In this document: positions 6,417 through 13,710 of the stretch, piece by piece
How the letters are laid out: the number at the start of each line of letters is the position of its first letter
Position numbering within the stretch: the stretch's first letter is position 1
Assembly: GCA_022562835.1 (NCBI GenBank)
Contig: JADFOM010000029.1
Coordinates: forward strand, 1 to 15,243
Length of the DNA stretch: 15,243 nt
Direction of reading: 5' to 3'
From: Acidobacteriota bacterium
Lineage (GTDB): Bacteria; Actinomycetota; Acidimicrobiia; Acidimicrobiales; SHLQ01
The notes under the pieces: model-generated
What the model was told of the DNA's origin: nothing
Database searches by the model: none
The model's input: only the letters and a program-made list of their open reading frames with translations
Program-made: the position numbers and the translations under genes

Positions 6417-6694
6417 GATTCCCCCGGTCGTCCTAGTGCGGCTTGGGTCAGTTTGGCATGCAACATCGAGGACCGCCTCCCTTCACGGCGCTGGCCGCCA
6501 ACCAGTCGATCCGTTCATGCTGCATCCATCCCTTGAATGCCGCAACTTCGCCGTGTTGCTGCGCCCATTGGCCGATTTTGCACAATTCTGACAGTTTGAG
6601 TGACTGCGGGGATTCGAACTGCTAACAAAGTGCAGGGTAGGAAGCCGACGGTCCCGGGAATGTCGGGAGAAGTGACGGCGTTGTAGGGGAACAC
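6417..6694. other. Divergent intergenic region (278 bp)
   Basis: Separates the minus-strand nitroreductase operon from the plus-strand phosphotransferase operon, so promoters for both should lie here. On the plus strand a weak pair, TTGAGT (6596-6601) and TGCTAA (6620-6625) with 18-bp spacing, is possible but poor. On the minus strand, 6621-6448 is an open stretch of 57 codons with protein-like composition (ELCKIGQWAQQHGEVAAFKG) but no ATG near its beginning and no ribosome-binding site; it may be a gene remnant. A GGGGATTCGAAC string at 6608-6619 resembles a tRNA T-loop but has no matching stem. Confidence 0.4.
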
Positions 6695-8830
6695 ATGGTG
6701 GAGAAGTCCCTGAAGGCGGTCGGCCGAGAGGTCGATGTGGTTGATCGGTCGCCCATCGTCTCACTCGCAGACGAGAGAGCGACCGATGCAACGTTGGCAG
6801 GCGCAAAGGCGTCGGCCCTAGCGGCTGCCGCGGTTGCAGGGCTCCCCGTCCTTCCCGGTCTCGTGCTCACAACCAGTTATCAAGCCGACGTGAAGTCGCA
6901 ATCGCTCCAGAGTGATCTAGGCAGTCTCGAAGTAACACAAGAGGCGTATCGGCAGGCGAAGGAGCTAGGTCAGTCGCTCATGGTGCGGTCGTCATCATGT
7001 GGAGAGGACACCGCGACTTCTTCGATGGCCGGCCAGTTCGAATCGGTCGCCGACGTAGATACCTTCGACGACTTCGTCGATGCGGTCGGCACGGTTCTTG
7101 AGTCGGCCGAGACCGCAATGGTGGACGCCCCGATGGCCGTATTGATCCAACCGATGTTGTCGACCAGCGCAGGTGGTGTCGCGTTCGGTGCCGATCCGGT
7201 AACGGGACGCGCCGACCGGATTGTCGTCAGCTCGGCCGAGAAACCTTCGACGGTGGTAGACGGATCGTCGGGAACCGAGCGTTTCGTCCTCGATCGCGAC
7301 GGTGACCTGCTCGACCACGCCCGAGGCGACGAATCGAGCAAGGCCCTACCAAAGGTCGAACTGGCGAGGATCGCTGCGCTGGTTCGCAGCGCTGAGTCAC
7401 ATCTTGGGGGCGTCCAAGACATCGAGTGGGCGATCGATCAGGACCGCACGCTGCTGTTGCTTCAGAGTCGCCCGATCACAACGATCGTCAAGGGAACGCC
7501 GGCAGGCCCGGTCTACGGTCCCGGTCCGATCGCTGAGACTTTTCCGGAGCCCCTGTCACGTCTAGAGGAGGGACTCTGGATGGAGCCGTTGCGTCAGGGC
7601 GTCGACGAGGCATTGTTGCTCGCGGGCGTCGAGCGCCAGACCGGTTCGAAAGCAACACCGTCGGTGATCAGCGTTGACGGCGCTGTGGCGATCGACCTTG
7701 AGCTAGCTGAGGGCGGAGCGAAGCTAGGCCTGCTCCGTCGGTTCGGTCTGCGCGGTGGCGCTACCCGGGTTCGTAGAGCTTGGCGAATCGGGCGCCTTCG
7801 GACTGCACTCCCAGCGCTTGCCGACGACCTCGTCGACCGTGTCGATCGTGACCTCGAAGCCGTGCCTGGGTTTGGCGCTCTCACCAATCGCCAATTGTTG
7901 GCGTTGCTCGAACGGTCTGACGCAATGCTGAGCTCGCTGCACGCTCACGAGATACTGCTCGGGCTTCTCATCGAACAGGATGATCAACGGTTGACCAGCG
8001 CATCGGTAGCGCTCCGAGTCTTGTCCGAGGCCCGCCGCGACGGCCTGAGTGACGATGAAATCCTGCGGTCCAGCCCCGTTGTCTTTGCCCTGCTGGCGCC
8101 CAAGGTAGGACCCGAACCCACTCTGCCTTCTCGTTCGGAGACACCTCTACTGGTATCGACGCCGAGCCAACCGAGCAGTGATGCTGCGATTTTGCGTGAG
8201 GCGCTTCGACTCCGTGCACGGTGGGTCCAGGAGCTAACCGCCCGGGCAGCGTGGCAGTTGGGGTCTCGGTTGTGCGCGGATGGAGAACTCGAATCGATCG
8301 ACGATGTTCGAAACCTGTCGTTGCGCGATCTCGAAAGTGTCGTGTTGAAGCTCGGGTCGGTTGTGCATTACGTAGTTGGTGGGATCGTCGAGCCGCAGAA
8401 TTGCGGCCTGCCTGCCTCCTTTCGGCTGACAGAGCGAGGCCTTCCGGTGGCCGTGCGCACGGGGCGCGGCGAGTCGGGCGGGACCGGCGCCGGCGGGGGA
8501 GTCGGCACCGGCATAGTTACCCACGATGAGTCCAACCCGCCGGAAGGGTCGGTTCTGGTCACCCGCACCCTGCGTCCTGGCCTGGGCCCGCTGTTGACCC
8601 GTCTATCCGGCGTGGTTTCTGAGACGGGCAGCGTGTTGTCACACCTCGCAATCCTTGCTCGCGAAGCGGGCGTACCGGTTGTGGTTGGCTACGCCGACGC
8701 TCTGGACCAATTCGGCGAAGGCGTCGAGGTCAATGTCAATGGTGACAGTGGAGAGGTTTCGATATTGAACGAGGCAGGGGCCGAGGGTCCGCCGCTCGCC
8801 GAATCCATAAAACGGGGGGACGTGGCATGA
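6695..8830 (+). CDS. PEP-synthase/rifampicin-phosphotransferase-like enzyme
   Basis: Dikinase-type phosphotransferase of 711 residues. The N-terminal ATP-grasp (PPDK_N) domain covers about 30-265: GAKASALAAAAVAGLPVLPG with Lys38, MVRSSSCGEDTATSSMAGQF at about 96-115, QDIEWAIDQD at 241-250 and QSRPIT at 257-262. A middle region of about 320 residues, largely helical in look, has no family I recognise. A C-terminal phosphohistidine swivel domain contains GSVLSHLAILAREAGVPVVV with the carrier His650. The PEP/pyruvate TIM barrel of true PEP synthase or PPDK is absent. The order ATP-grasp, substrate domain, His domain is that of rifampicin phosphotransferase (about 860 aa), so ATP's beta-phosphate probably goes to a small molecule or lipid alcohol bound by the middle region. 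AGGGGA sits 4 nt before the ATG. It leads a four-gene chain with ATGA overlaps. Confidence 0.83.
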   Translation: MVEKSLKAVGREVDVVDRSPIVSLADERATDATLAGAKASALAAAAVAGLPVLPGLVLTTSYQADVKSQSLQSDLGSLEVTQEAYRQAKELGQSLMVRSSSCGEDTATSSMAGQFESVADVDTFDDFVDAVGTVLESAETAMVDAPMAVLIQPMLSTSAGGVAFGADPVTGRADRIVVSSAEKPSTVVDGSSGTERFVLDRDGDLLDHARGDESSKALPKVELARIAALVRSAESHLGGVQDIEWAIDQDRTLLLLQSRPITTIVKGTPAGPVYGPGPIAETFPEPLSRLEEGLWMEPLRQGVDEALLLAGVERQTGSKATPSVISVDGAVAIDLELAEGGAKLGLLRRFGLRGGATRVRRAWRIGRLRTALPALADDLVDRVDRDLEAVPGFGALTNRQLLALLERSDAMLSSLHAHEILLGLLIEQDDQRLTSASVALRVLSEARRDGLSDDEILRSSPVVFALLAPKVGPEPTLPSRSETPLLVSTPSQPSSDAAILREALRLRARWVQELTARAAWQLGSRLCADGELESIDDVRNLSLRDLESVVLKLGSVVHYVVGGIVEPQNCGLPASFRLTERGLPVAVRTGRGESGGTGAGGGVGTGIVTHDESNPPEGSVLVTRTLRPGLGPLLTRLSGVVSETGSVLSHLAILAREAGVPVVVGYADALDQFGEGVEVNVNGDSGEVSILNEAGAEGPPLAESIKRGDVA

Positions 8831-9363
8831 GGCGCATCATTTGGTTAGCAGCAGGAGTGTCGTTGCTCGCAGCAGGTTACTTCTCGATAGTTTCGTTGAA
8901 TCGATGGGAGTGGTCCAGAGCGTTGTACTTCGGCCTAATATTTCTCGTCGCTGAGATCGGACTTGCGACGGCGTTGTTGTTGCGCAAGCTCGATCAAATC
9001 CAGCACCCGAACGTGGCGCAGGTCGACCCTATGGTGTTGTCCCGCTTGCGCGAAAGCAGGGACTCAACGCACCGCTTCGAATGGCTCGATGCGCGTAATC
9101 TGACGAATCGCACGAACGTATTCATAACGCTGCTCATAGGTGGCGGCGTGCTGCTGTCGGGCCTGGCCTGGTTGGTGGACCGAGTCGCATCGGTAACCAG
9201 CACACCAATTCGAGAACAGTCACTGGCCAAGGAACTGGCATCGATCACCTATCCGCGGGGAGGGCTGCTGGTCGACGACATGTCGGTACTAGCGCAGTCG
9301 GTGCCGGGATGCGACGATCCCCAGCTGCGCAAGCTGTTGCGCCGGGCCGGCCACGGGGGATGA
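8827..9363 (+). CDS. Unrecognised three-helix membrane protein
   Basis: Protein of 178 residues with three predicted membrane helices: about 4-24 (IIWLAAGVSLLAAGYFSIVS), 33-52 (LYFGLIFLVAEIGLATALLL) and 98-118 (VFITLLIGGGVLLSGLAWLV). A charged loop of about 45 residues between helices 2 and 3 (RKLDQIQHPNVAQVDPMVLS, then RLRESRDSTHRFEWLDAR) and a C-terminal soluble tail of about 60 residues complete it. No catalytic motif is visible. Its ATG overlaps the stop of the upstream phosphotransferase as ATGA, and its own stop overlaps the next ATG in the same way, so production is probably tightly coupled. It may anchor the phosphotransferase at the membrane (inference). Confidence 0.75.
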   Translation: MRRIIWLAAGVSLLAAGYFSIVSLNRWEWSRALYFGLIFLVAEIGLATALLLRKLDQIQHPNVAQVDPMVLSRLRESRDSTHRFEWLDARNLTNRTNVFITLLIGGGVLLSGLAWLVDRVASVTSTPIREQSLAKELASITYPRGGLLVDDMSVLAQSVPGCDDPQLRKLLRRAGHGG

Positions 9364-9749
9364 ATTGGCTGGGCCGCATCGGCTCATTGCTCGTCACTCT
9401 CGCCCTGGTGGGCGGGGCTGTGTTGATGCGGGACAGAACACTATCCCGTCATGATTACGTCGATCCGCGCACCGCAGTCGAGGTGGTTGTGCAGGTCGAA
9501 ACTCGTAGCGGAGAACGGAGCTCAACGCTTGAGGAATTGACCGAGGCACTCTTGTTGTCCTGTCGATTGGAGGTGAACACAGACCCCTACGGTGACCTCG
9601 TGAGGCTCGACGATCACCACTATTCGATGACCTTTCGGCCTGCGCTCGACCGAACCGACCGGCGACAGTTCAAGGGCTGCTTGCAAGATTGGACACTCGA
9701 TCACTTCTTGGTAACGGTGGAACAGATGAACGAATTCAGCGTGGAATGA
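9360..9749 (+). CDS. Unrecognised single-pass membrane-anchored protein
   Basis: Protein of 129 residues. The N-terminus MNWLGRIGSLLVTLALVGGA is one membrane helix or uncleaved signal anchor. The remaining ~105 residues should be extracytoplasmic and include two cysteines (Cys68 and Cys107) that could form a disulfide, and an acidic/His patch around RLDDHHYSMTFRP. I recognise no family. The start is ATG 9360, which overlaps the upstream stop (ATGA 9360-9363) and is preceded by GGGGG. The frame is open further upstream (to 9309) but that part lies inside the previous gene. Its stop overlaps the phosphatase ATG, again as ATGA. Confidence 0.72.
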   Translation: MNWLGRIGSLLVTLALVGGAVLMRDRTLSRHDYVDPRTAVEVVVQVETRSGERSSTLEELTEALLLSCRLEVNTDPYGDLVRLDDHHYSMTFRPALDRTDRRQFKGCLQDWTLDHFLVTVEQMNEFSVE

Positions 9750-10462
9750 CAGTTCAGCTACAACACCCGCCCCACCACAGCCCCCCGGCGACGCCAGCAG
9801 GAGTACTGCTACATCATCCCGCCATCATCGTCATGATCATGGCTGCATCATTAACCCTTGCGGTTCTTGCGATGGTCGACGGCGGTTCGGTCCTGTTGAT
9901 CTGGGACGAACCAATCCAACGCTGGGTGGAGGATCATCGAACGAGCGAGCTCGACTCATTGTTTAGGGTCTTCAGTCGATTTGGGTCGAACGTTTTCCTG
10001 TTCCTCATCCTCGTGCCCCTGCTCGGTCTGCTCTATCCGCGCTGCCACGCGATGGCTCTGACGCTGTTGATCTCGGTCTTTGCGCGCCCGCCGATCGAGT
10101 TTGTGATCAAAGACCTGATCGGGCGTGACCGACCCGATTTGGATCCCATGGTGGACGGAGTCGGGTTCAGTCATCCGAGCGGGCACGTTCTCGCCGCGGT
10201 GACGATGTGGGGGCTTCTTCCGCCGATCGTTGCGTCACTGACACATCGCCACTGGTGGTGGTACGTGAGCGCAGGCGCTGGCACCATACTGATTCCCATG
10301 ATCGCGGCCAGCCGCGTGTACCTCGGCGTGCATTGGTTCAGCGATGTTGTACAGAGTTTTCTGATGGGTTCGCTTTATCTGTTGGCCGTCGAGATGGTGT
10401 TGGACTGGCACCACCGACGGCTCCCAACCTGTGTAGCGAATCAGCATCTCTACGACGAATGA
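9746..10462 (+). CDS. PAP2-family membrane phosphatase
   Basis: Integral membrane acid-phosphatase-like protein of 238 residues with the full PAP2 signature. Motif 1 is KDLIGRDRP (Lys122, Arg129, Pro130), motif 2 is PSGH (144-147) and motif 3 is SRVYLGVHWFSD (Arg190, nucleophilic His196, Asp200). About five or six hydrophobic helices surround these, and the active site should face outside. Known members dephosphorylate phosphatidic acid, phosphatidylglycerophosphate or undecaprenyl/isoprenyl diphosphate. The start ATG 9746 overlaps the preceding stop as ATGA. It is the last gene of the chain begun by the dikinase-like phosphotransferase, suggesting that the substrate of one is a product of, or related to, the other (inference). 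Confidence 0.9.
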   Translation: MTVQLQHPPHHSPPATPAGVLLHHPAIIVMIMAASLTLAVLAMVDGGSVLLIWDEPIQRWVEDHRTSELDSLFRVFSRFGSNVFLFLILVPLLGLLYPRCHAMALTLLISVFARPPIEFVIKDLIGRDRPDLDPMVDGVGFSHPSGHVLAAVTMWGLLPPIVASLTHRHWWWYVSAGAGTILIPMIAASRVYLGVHWFSDVVQSFLMGSLYLLAVEMVLDWHHRRLPTCVANQHLYDE

Positions 10463-10493
10463 GCTGTGCCGCTGCCGACGCACGGTCCGCTAA

Positions 10494-10530
10494 GAACGTT
10501 TTCTCAAAGACGTTCGATGTCACGTACTCT
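10494..10530 (+). promoter_or_regulatory. Operator-like inverted repeat and leaderless promoter
   Basis: GAACGT (10494-10499) and ACGTTC (10510-10515) form a perfect 6-bp inverted repeat with a 10-bp spacer. TACTCT (10525-10530) lies just downstream and is followed by six bases and then ATG 10537, the TANNNT-N6-ATG leaderless layout. The inverted repeat covers the expected -35 region, so a dimeric repressor (a TetR-type regulator is usual for acyl-CoA genes) bound there would block transcription. The regulator is not in this window. Confidence 0.5.
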
Positions 10531-10536
10531 GTCGAG

Positions 10537-11781
10537 ATGGCCGACAGCACCGATGGGATCTTCGACGAGGCAGTTCAGTGGGTGCGACAGAACTGGGACC
10601 CCGACATGACGGTGGGGCAATGGTGGGAGCGACTATTCGAGGCTTCGTATTCGTTGCCGTCGCTACCGGTCAATGCCTACGGGCGGGGCTATGCCCGAGC
10701 CGACGAACAGGCGGTTTGGAGAGCATTCGCCGAGGTCGGTGCGCTGGGTCCTCCCGTCGGGATAGCGACGATGATGGCGGCTCCTACGATCGCTCAACAC
10801 GCGACCGAGGCCCAGATTGAAGGGTTTGTCCCCCCGATCCTGTTGGGTCGCCAAGCCTGGTGTCAGCTCTTCTCGGAGCCGGGCGCAGGATCTGATCTAG
10901 CCGGGCTGACGACCAAGGCGGTACGCGACGGGGATGAATGGGTCATTACGGGTCAGAAGGTTTGGACAAGTCTTGCTCGCGAGGCTGATCTAGGGATGTT
11001 GTTGGCCCGCACAGATCCCGGTGCCCCAAAACATGCCGGTATCACCTGGTTCGCCTTCGAGATGCGCCAGAGCGGCGTCGAAATACGACCATTGACCGAA
11101 ATGACCGGTCGGGCGATGTTCAACGAGGTGTTCATCGACGAGGCCACGGTGGCCGACGACGCGATGATCGGCGAGCCCGGTGAAGGTTGGGCCGTGGGCA
11201 ACACGACCCTGATGTTCGAACGGGCCTCGCTGGCGGGTTCGATGGTGAACCTGCCGTATGCGCGCAGTGGGTCGGGCGCTGGTGAGCTCGATGTGCGTGC
11301 GGGTGACAGCAGCAGCCGCGAGGATGGGCGCGGTGGTGCACGTCCTAGAGACGTCTCGATCACAAGTTGGTATCTAGATGCGGCCCGTTCGGTTGGTAGG
11401 GAAACCGAGGTCTTGCGCGACGAACTTGTCAAGGATCACATAACAGCCGAGGTGAACCGCCTGACAGGCCAGCGTGCGCGCACCGGTGAGGTGAAGGCGA
11501 TCGGCAACCTCGGCAAGCTCGCAATGTCACAGATAGCTCGCAGTCAACGTGAGGTGGGCAACCTTGCGATCGGTGCGGCCGGCATGCTCGACGGCGCAGA
11601 TGCCGCCGCTGGACCTGGGGGAGGCGACGTGCAGCGCCAGACGATCTCTTCGCCCGCACCAGCGATCTATGGCGGTACCGATCAGGTGCAGCGCAACATC
11701 ATCGGTGAGCGGGTCCTGGGCCTACCCAAAGAACCGGGGCCGGCAAAGACAACTCCGTTCAAGGATCTCCCTAGCAACTAG
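10537..11781 (+). CDS. Acyl-CoA dehydrogenase family protein
   Basis: FAD-dependent alpha,beta-dehydrogenation of an acyl-CoA; 414 residues from ATG 10537. The FAD-binding middle domain shows CQLFSEPGAGSDLAGLTTKA and WVITGQKVWTS, then EMTGRAMFNEVFIDEA, and the C-terminal helical domain ends IYGGTDQVQRNIIGERVLGL. The position that is the catalytic Glu in MCAD (Y-E-G-T) is Gly here. Glu228 in MFERASLAG occupies the alternative site used by isovaleryl-CoA dehydrogenase and FadE26-type subunits, so activity may be kept through that residue. Start choice: ATG 10537 sits six bases after TACTCT; an alternative ATG 10459 overlaps the PAP2 stop but adds 26 unconserved-looking residues and runs through the operator-like repeat. 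It ends 3 nt from the convergent phoU-like gene. Confidence 0.9.
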   Translation: MADSTDGIFDEAVQWVRQNWDPDMTVGQWWERLFEASYSLPSLPVNAYGRGYARADEQAVWRAFAEVGALGPPVGIATMMAAPTIAQHATEAQIEGFVPPILLGRQAWCQLFSEPGAGSDLAGLTTKAVRDGDEWVITGQKVWTSLAREADLGMLLARTDPGAPKHAGITWFAFEMRQSGVEIRPLTEMTGRAMFNEVFIDEATVADDAMIGEPGEGWAVGNTTLMFERASLAGSMVNLPYARSGSGAGELDVRAGDSSSREDGRGGARPRDVSITSWYLDAARSVGRETEVLRDELVKDHITAEVNRLTGQRARTGEVKAIGNLGKLAMSQIARSQREVGNLAIGAAGMLDGADAAAGPGGGDVQRQTISSPAPAIYGGTDQVQRNIIGERVLGLPKEPGPAKTTPFKDLPSN

Positions 11782-11784
11782 CAA

Positions 11785-12441
11785 CTATTCGTCGAGGTCT
11801 TCGAACTCCTTGTCGGAGTCGGTTGGTGCAGCGAGGTCGGACGTTACGCCGGCAAGGTTGGCCACGGTGCGTTTGAGATAGCGGAATAGCAAGGCCCGGG
11901 GCACCGCCTCGTTTGCGGGCTCTGTGGAGTGCATTAGCTCACGCAGACGCGATTCGAACTCGTGGATGAGCCGGTGCATCTGAGACCTGAATGCAGCGGG
12001 GTCCACCGCAGGGTCCTCGGCTAGGACCCCCATAGCGGTCTCAAAGGATGCGGAGATTTCATCGTGGCGTTCGCGCAGTTCGGGCGCATCGGCTGCTCCG
12101 ACCAGGTTGACGCCCTCGATCCCGAGGTCGAGGATGTTCTTGGCCTGATCGCCGATGCGTTCGATTTTGCGCGACAGGATGAGAAACGACAGCACGCTGT
12201 CGATGTCACCGCTTCCCCTTACGGCGGCGTGCACCAGAAGCCGACGTCGGACCTCTTGTTCGGCGTCGTTGATGCGTCGGTCGGTGTTGCGGACCTCTTC
12301 AAGAACAGCGTCGGGGTCGGCTCCGGCCAGCACCGCACTCATCGCGAGGTCGAACGAGTGTCGAGCGTCGTTCAGCATCGATTGAATGTCGACGGATACC
12401 TCGTCGAGGCCGTCTTCGCTTCTAAAAAATCCTAAGACCAT
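11785..12441 (-). CDS. PhoU-like phosphate transport regulator
   Basis: All-helical PhoU-domain protein of 218 residues. The conserved metal-binding helix segment is RKIERIGDQAKNILDLGIEG (about 91-110), and the pattern E(x)3D occurs here as ERIGD. A second PhoU-like repeat follows (HDEISASFETAMGVLAEDPA, then HRLIHEFESRLRELM). PhoU proteins modulate phosphate transporters and phosphate sensing. This one lies 12 nt downstream of an Na+/Pi symporter gene, so it probably gates that symporter rather than a PstSCAB system (none is in the window). The start ATG 12441 has AAAGGA 8 nt upstream, overlapping the end of the symporter gene. The tail ends in a run of acidic residues. Confidence 0.87.
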   Translation of the reverse strand: MVLGFFRSEDGLDEVSVDIQSMLNDARHSFDLAMSAVLAGADPDAVLEEVRNTDRRINDAEQEVRRRLLVHAAVRGSGDIDSVLSFLILSRKIERIGDQAKNILDLGIEGVNLVGAADAPELRERHDEISASFETAMGVLAEDPAVDPAAFRSQMHRLIHEFESRLRELMHSTEPANEAVPRALLFRYLKRTVANLAGVTSDLAAPTDSDKEFEDLDE

Positions 12442-12453
12442 TAGTGCATCCTT

Positions 12454-13614
12454 TCATCGGAGAACGGCAATGCCAACCACCGGTATTACGACGAACATCG
12501 TGACAACGTAAAACAACACGACGGATGTATTCTCCGAAGCAGCTCTTGAAAGACCCCGCGCGAGTTTGAGGGGTATGACTCGAAGGGGTGGGATTGGGTA
12601 GAGCAAAGCGATCCCCGCGACGTTGAACAAGGTGTGGGTCAATGCAACTGTTAGAGCTGTGGGCTCACCGGTGGCGAGGGACGCGAGCAGCGCGGTGATC
12701 GTAGTTCCGACGTTTGCTCCGAGCGTTACGGGGTACGCGTTCTCGAGCTTGAGAATTCCGGCGCCGGCCAACGGCACGAGTATCGAGGTCGTGATACTCG
12801 ACGACTGGACCGCGACGGTCACTAGGAGTCCCACAAACATGGCGGTCACTCCGCCGCCACTTCCCAGAACCCTGTTGAGTGTCTGTTCGATGCGATCGGC
12901 GATCAGCGCACGCATGTTCTTGGTGATGAAGGCGAGGGATGTGAAGATCAAGACCAGGGCTGAGATGATGAGCAGTCCAGCGAGCACGTTGCCTGATGCC
13001 CCGAGGGCCTCGAAGATATCGGTCAGCCAGTTGACCGGATACTCGACCACCTCTTTGATCGGGCTGTCCCATTCCGCACCGCTCGTCCCCACCAGCTTCT
13101 CCGCCAACCATTCGGCGGAGCTGGAGAGGAATCCCGTCGCGAGTTCGAGTGGCAGGAAGATCGCTACTGCGAGGATGTTGAAGAAGTCATGCACCGTCGC
13201 GGCGGCAAATGCCCGCTCGAATTCTGATCCCTTCCGGACGTGTCCAAGCGACGCCAGCGTGTTGGTTACGGTGGTGCCGATGTTGGCACCCATGATCATC
13301 GGCACGGCCTCATCGACAGTCAGCACGCCGCTGCCAACAAGTGTGACGATGGTGGCCGTAGTCACCGACGATGACTGAACCAGAACGGTCGCGAGCACGC
13401 CTACCAACAGGCCCACGAGAGGGTTCGACACGTTGTCGAACAGACTGTCCTGTACGTCGGATCCGAGCGTGTTGATGCCCCTTTCGAGCATCGACACACC
13501 GGCGAGGAACAGGTAGAGCAATCCAAGGACCACAAGTGCCCGAGCGACTATGCCTGCGGTTGTACCGGCATCCGAGTCGCGGTGAGCGGGATTGGTCACG
13601 GCGCAGTTTGTCAT
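12454..13614 (-). CDS. Na+/phosphate cotransporter (NptA-like, PF02690)
   Basis: Membrane symporter of 386 residues importing inorganic phosphate with sodium. The family's inverted duplicate is clear: QSSSVTTATIVTLVGSGVLT at 80-99 with GANIGTT at 109-115, and QSSSITTSILVPLAGAGILK at 270-289 with GANVGTT at 299-305. Both QSSS segments, which form the substrate site, are intact. About eight or more hydrophobic helices are visible. It lacks the long C-terminal PhoU domain found fused in some bacterial relatives; instead a separate PhoU-like gene follows 12 nt later. The start ATG 13614 has no good ribosome-binding site and is directly preceded by a hairpin (13616-13647). A GTG five codons in is an alternative start. 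Confidence 0.92.
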   Translation of the reverse strand: MTNCAVTNPAHRDSDAGTTAGIVARALVVLGLLYLFLAGVSMLERGINTLGSDVQDSLFDNVSNPLVGLLVGVLATVLVQSSSVTTATIVTLVGSGVLTVDEAVPMIMGANIGTTVTNTLASLGHVRKGSEFERAFAAATVHDFFNILAVAIFLPLELATGFLSSSAEWLAEKLVGTSGAEWDSPIKEVVEYPVNWLTDIFEALGASGNVLAGLLIISALVLIFTSLAFITKNMRALIADRIEQTLNRVLGSGGGVTAMFVGLLVTVAVQSSSITTSILVPLAGAGILKLENAYPVTLGANVGTTITALLASLATGEPTALTVALTHTLFNVAGIALLYPIPPLRVIPLKLARGLSRAASENTSVVLFYVVTMFVVIPVVGIAVLR

Positions 13615-13615
13615 A

Positions 13616-13647
13616 CCGGCCGTCGACGTCGTGGAGTCGGCGGCCGG
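13616..13647 (-). promoter_or_regulatory. Hairpin abutting the symporter start codon
   Basis: Arms CCGGCCG (13616-13622) and CGGCCGG (13641-13647) are perfect, and the stem extends inward through one T/G pair to CGAC/GTCG, giving 12 bp around an 8-nt loop. On the minus-strand transcript it ends one base before the symporter ATG. It could act as an attenuator, a translational brake, or an end for the upstream thiolase operon transcript. No T-run follows it in the transcript direction. Confidence 0.45.
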
Positions 13648-13710
13648 AAACTTTTTAGGACACGCTGCTGTGAGTCGTGGGCCTGGTCGCGGTTTGCGTT
13701 GGCCGAGGTT

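Noticed and set aside
6608..6619. GGGGATTCGAAC resembling the T-loop of a minus-strand tRNA
   Set aside because: The flanking bases do not form a T-stem, and no acceptor, anticodon or D arm can be drawn around it; at most a chance match.
6695..8830. Calling the 711-aa enzyme PEP synthase (ppsA) or pyruvate phosphate dikinase
   Set aside because: The C-terminal PEP/pyruvate-binding barrel is missing and the phosphohistidine domain is at the C-terminus.
12623..13378. Long plus-strand open frame (251 codons) antisense to the symporter gene
   Set aside because: The minus strand encodes a clear Na+/Pi symporter with both QSSS repeats; the antisense frame is Ser/Thr/Pro/Ala-rich with no recognisable motif.
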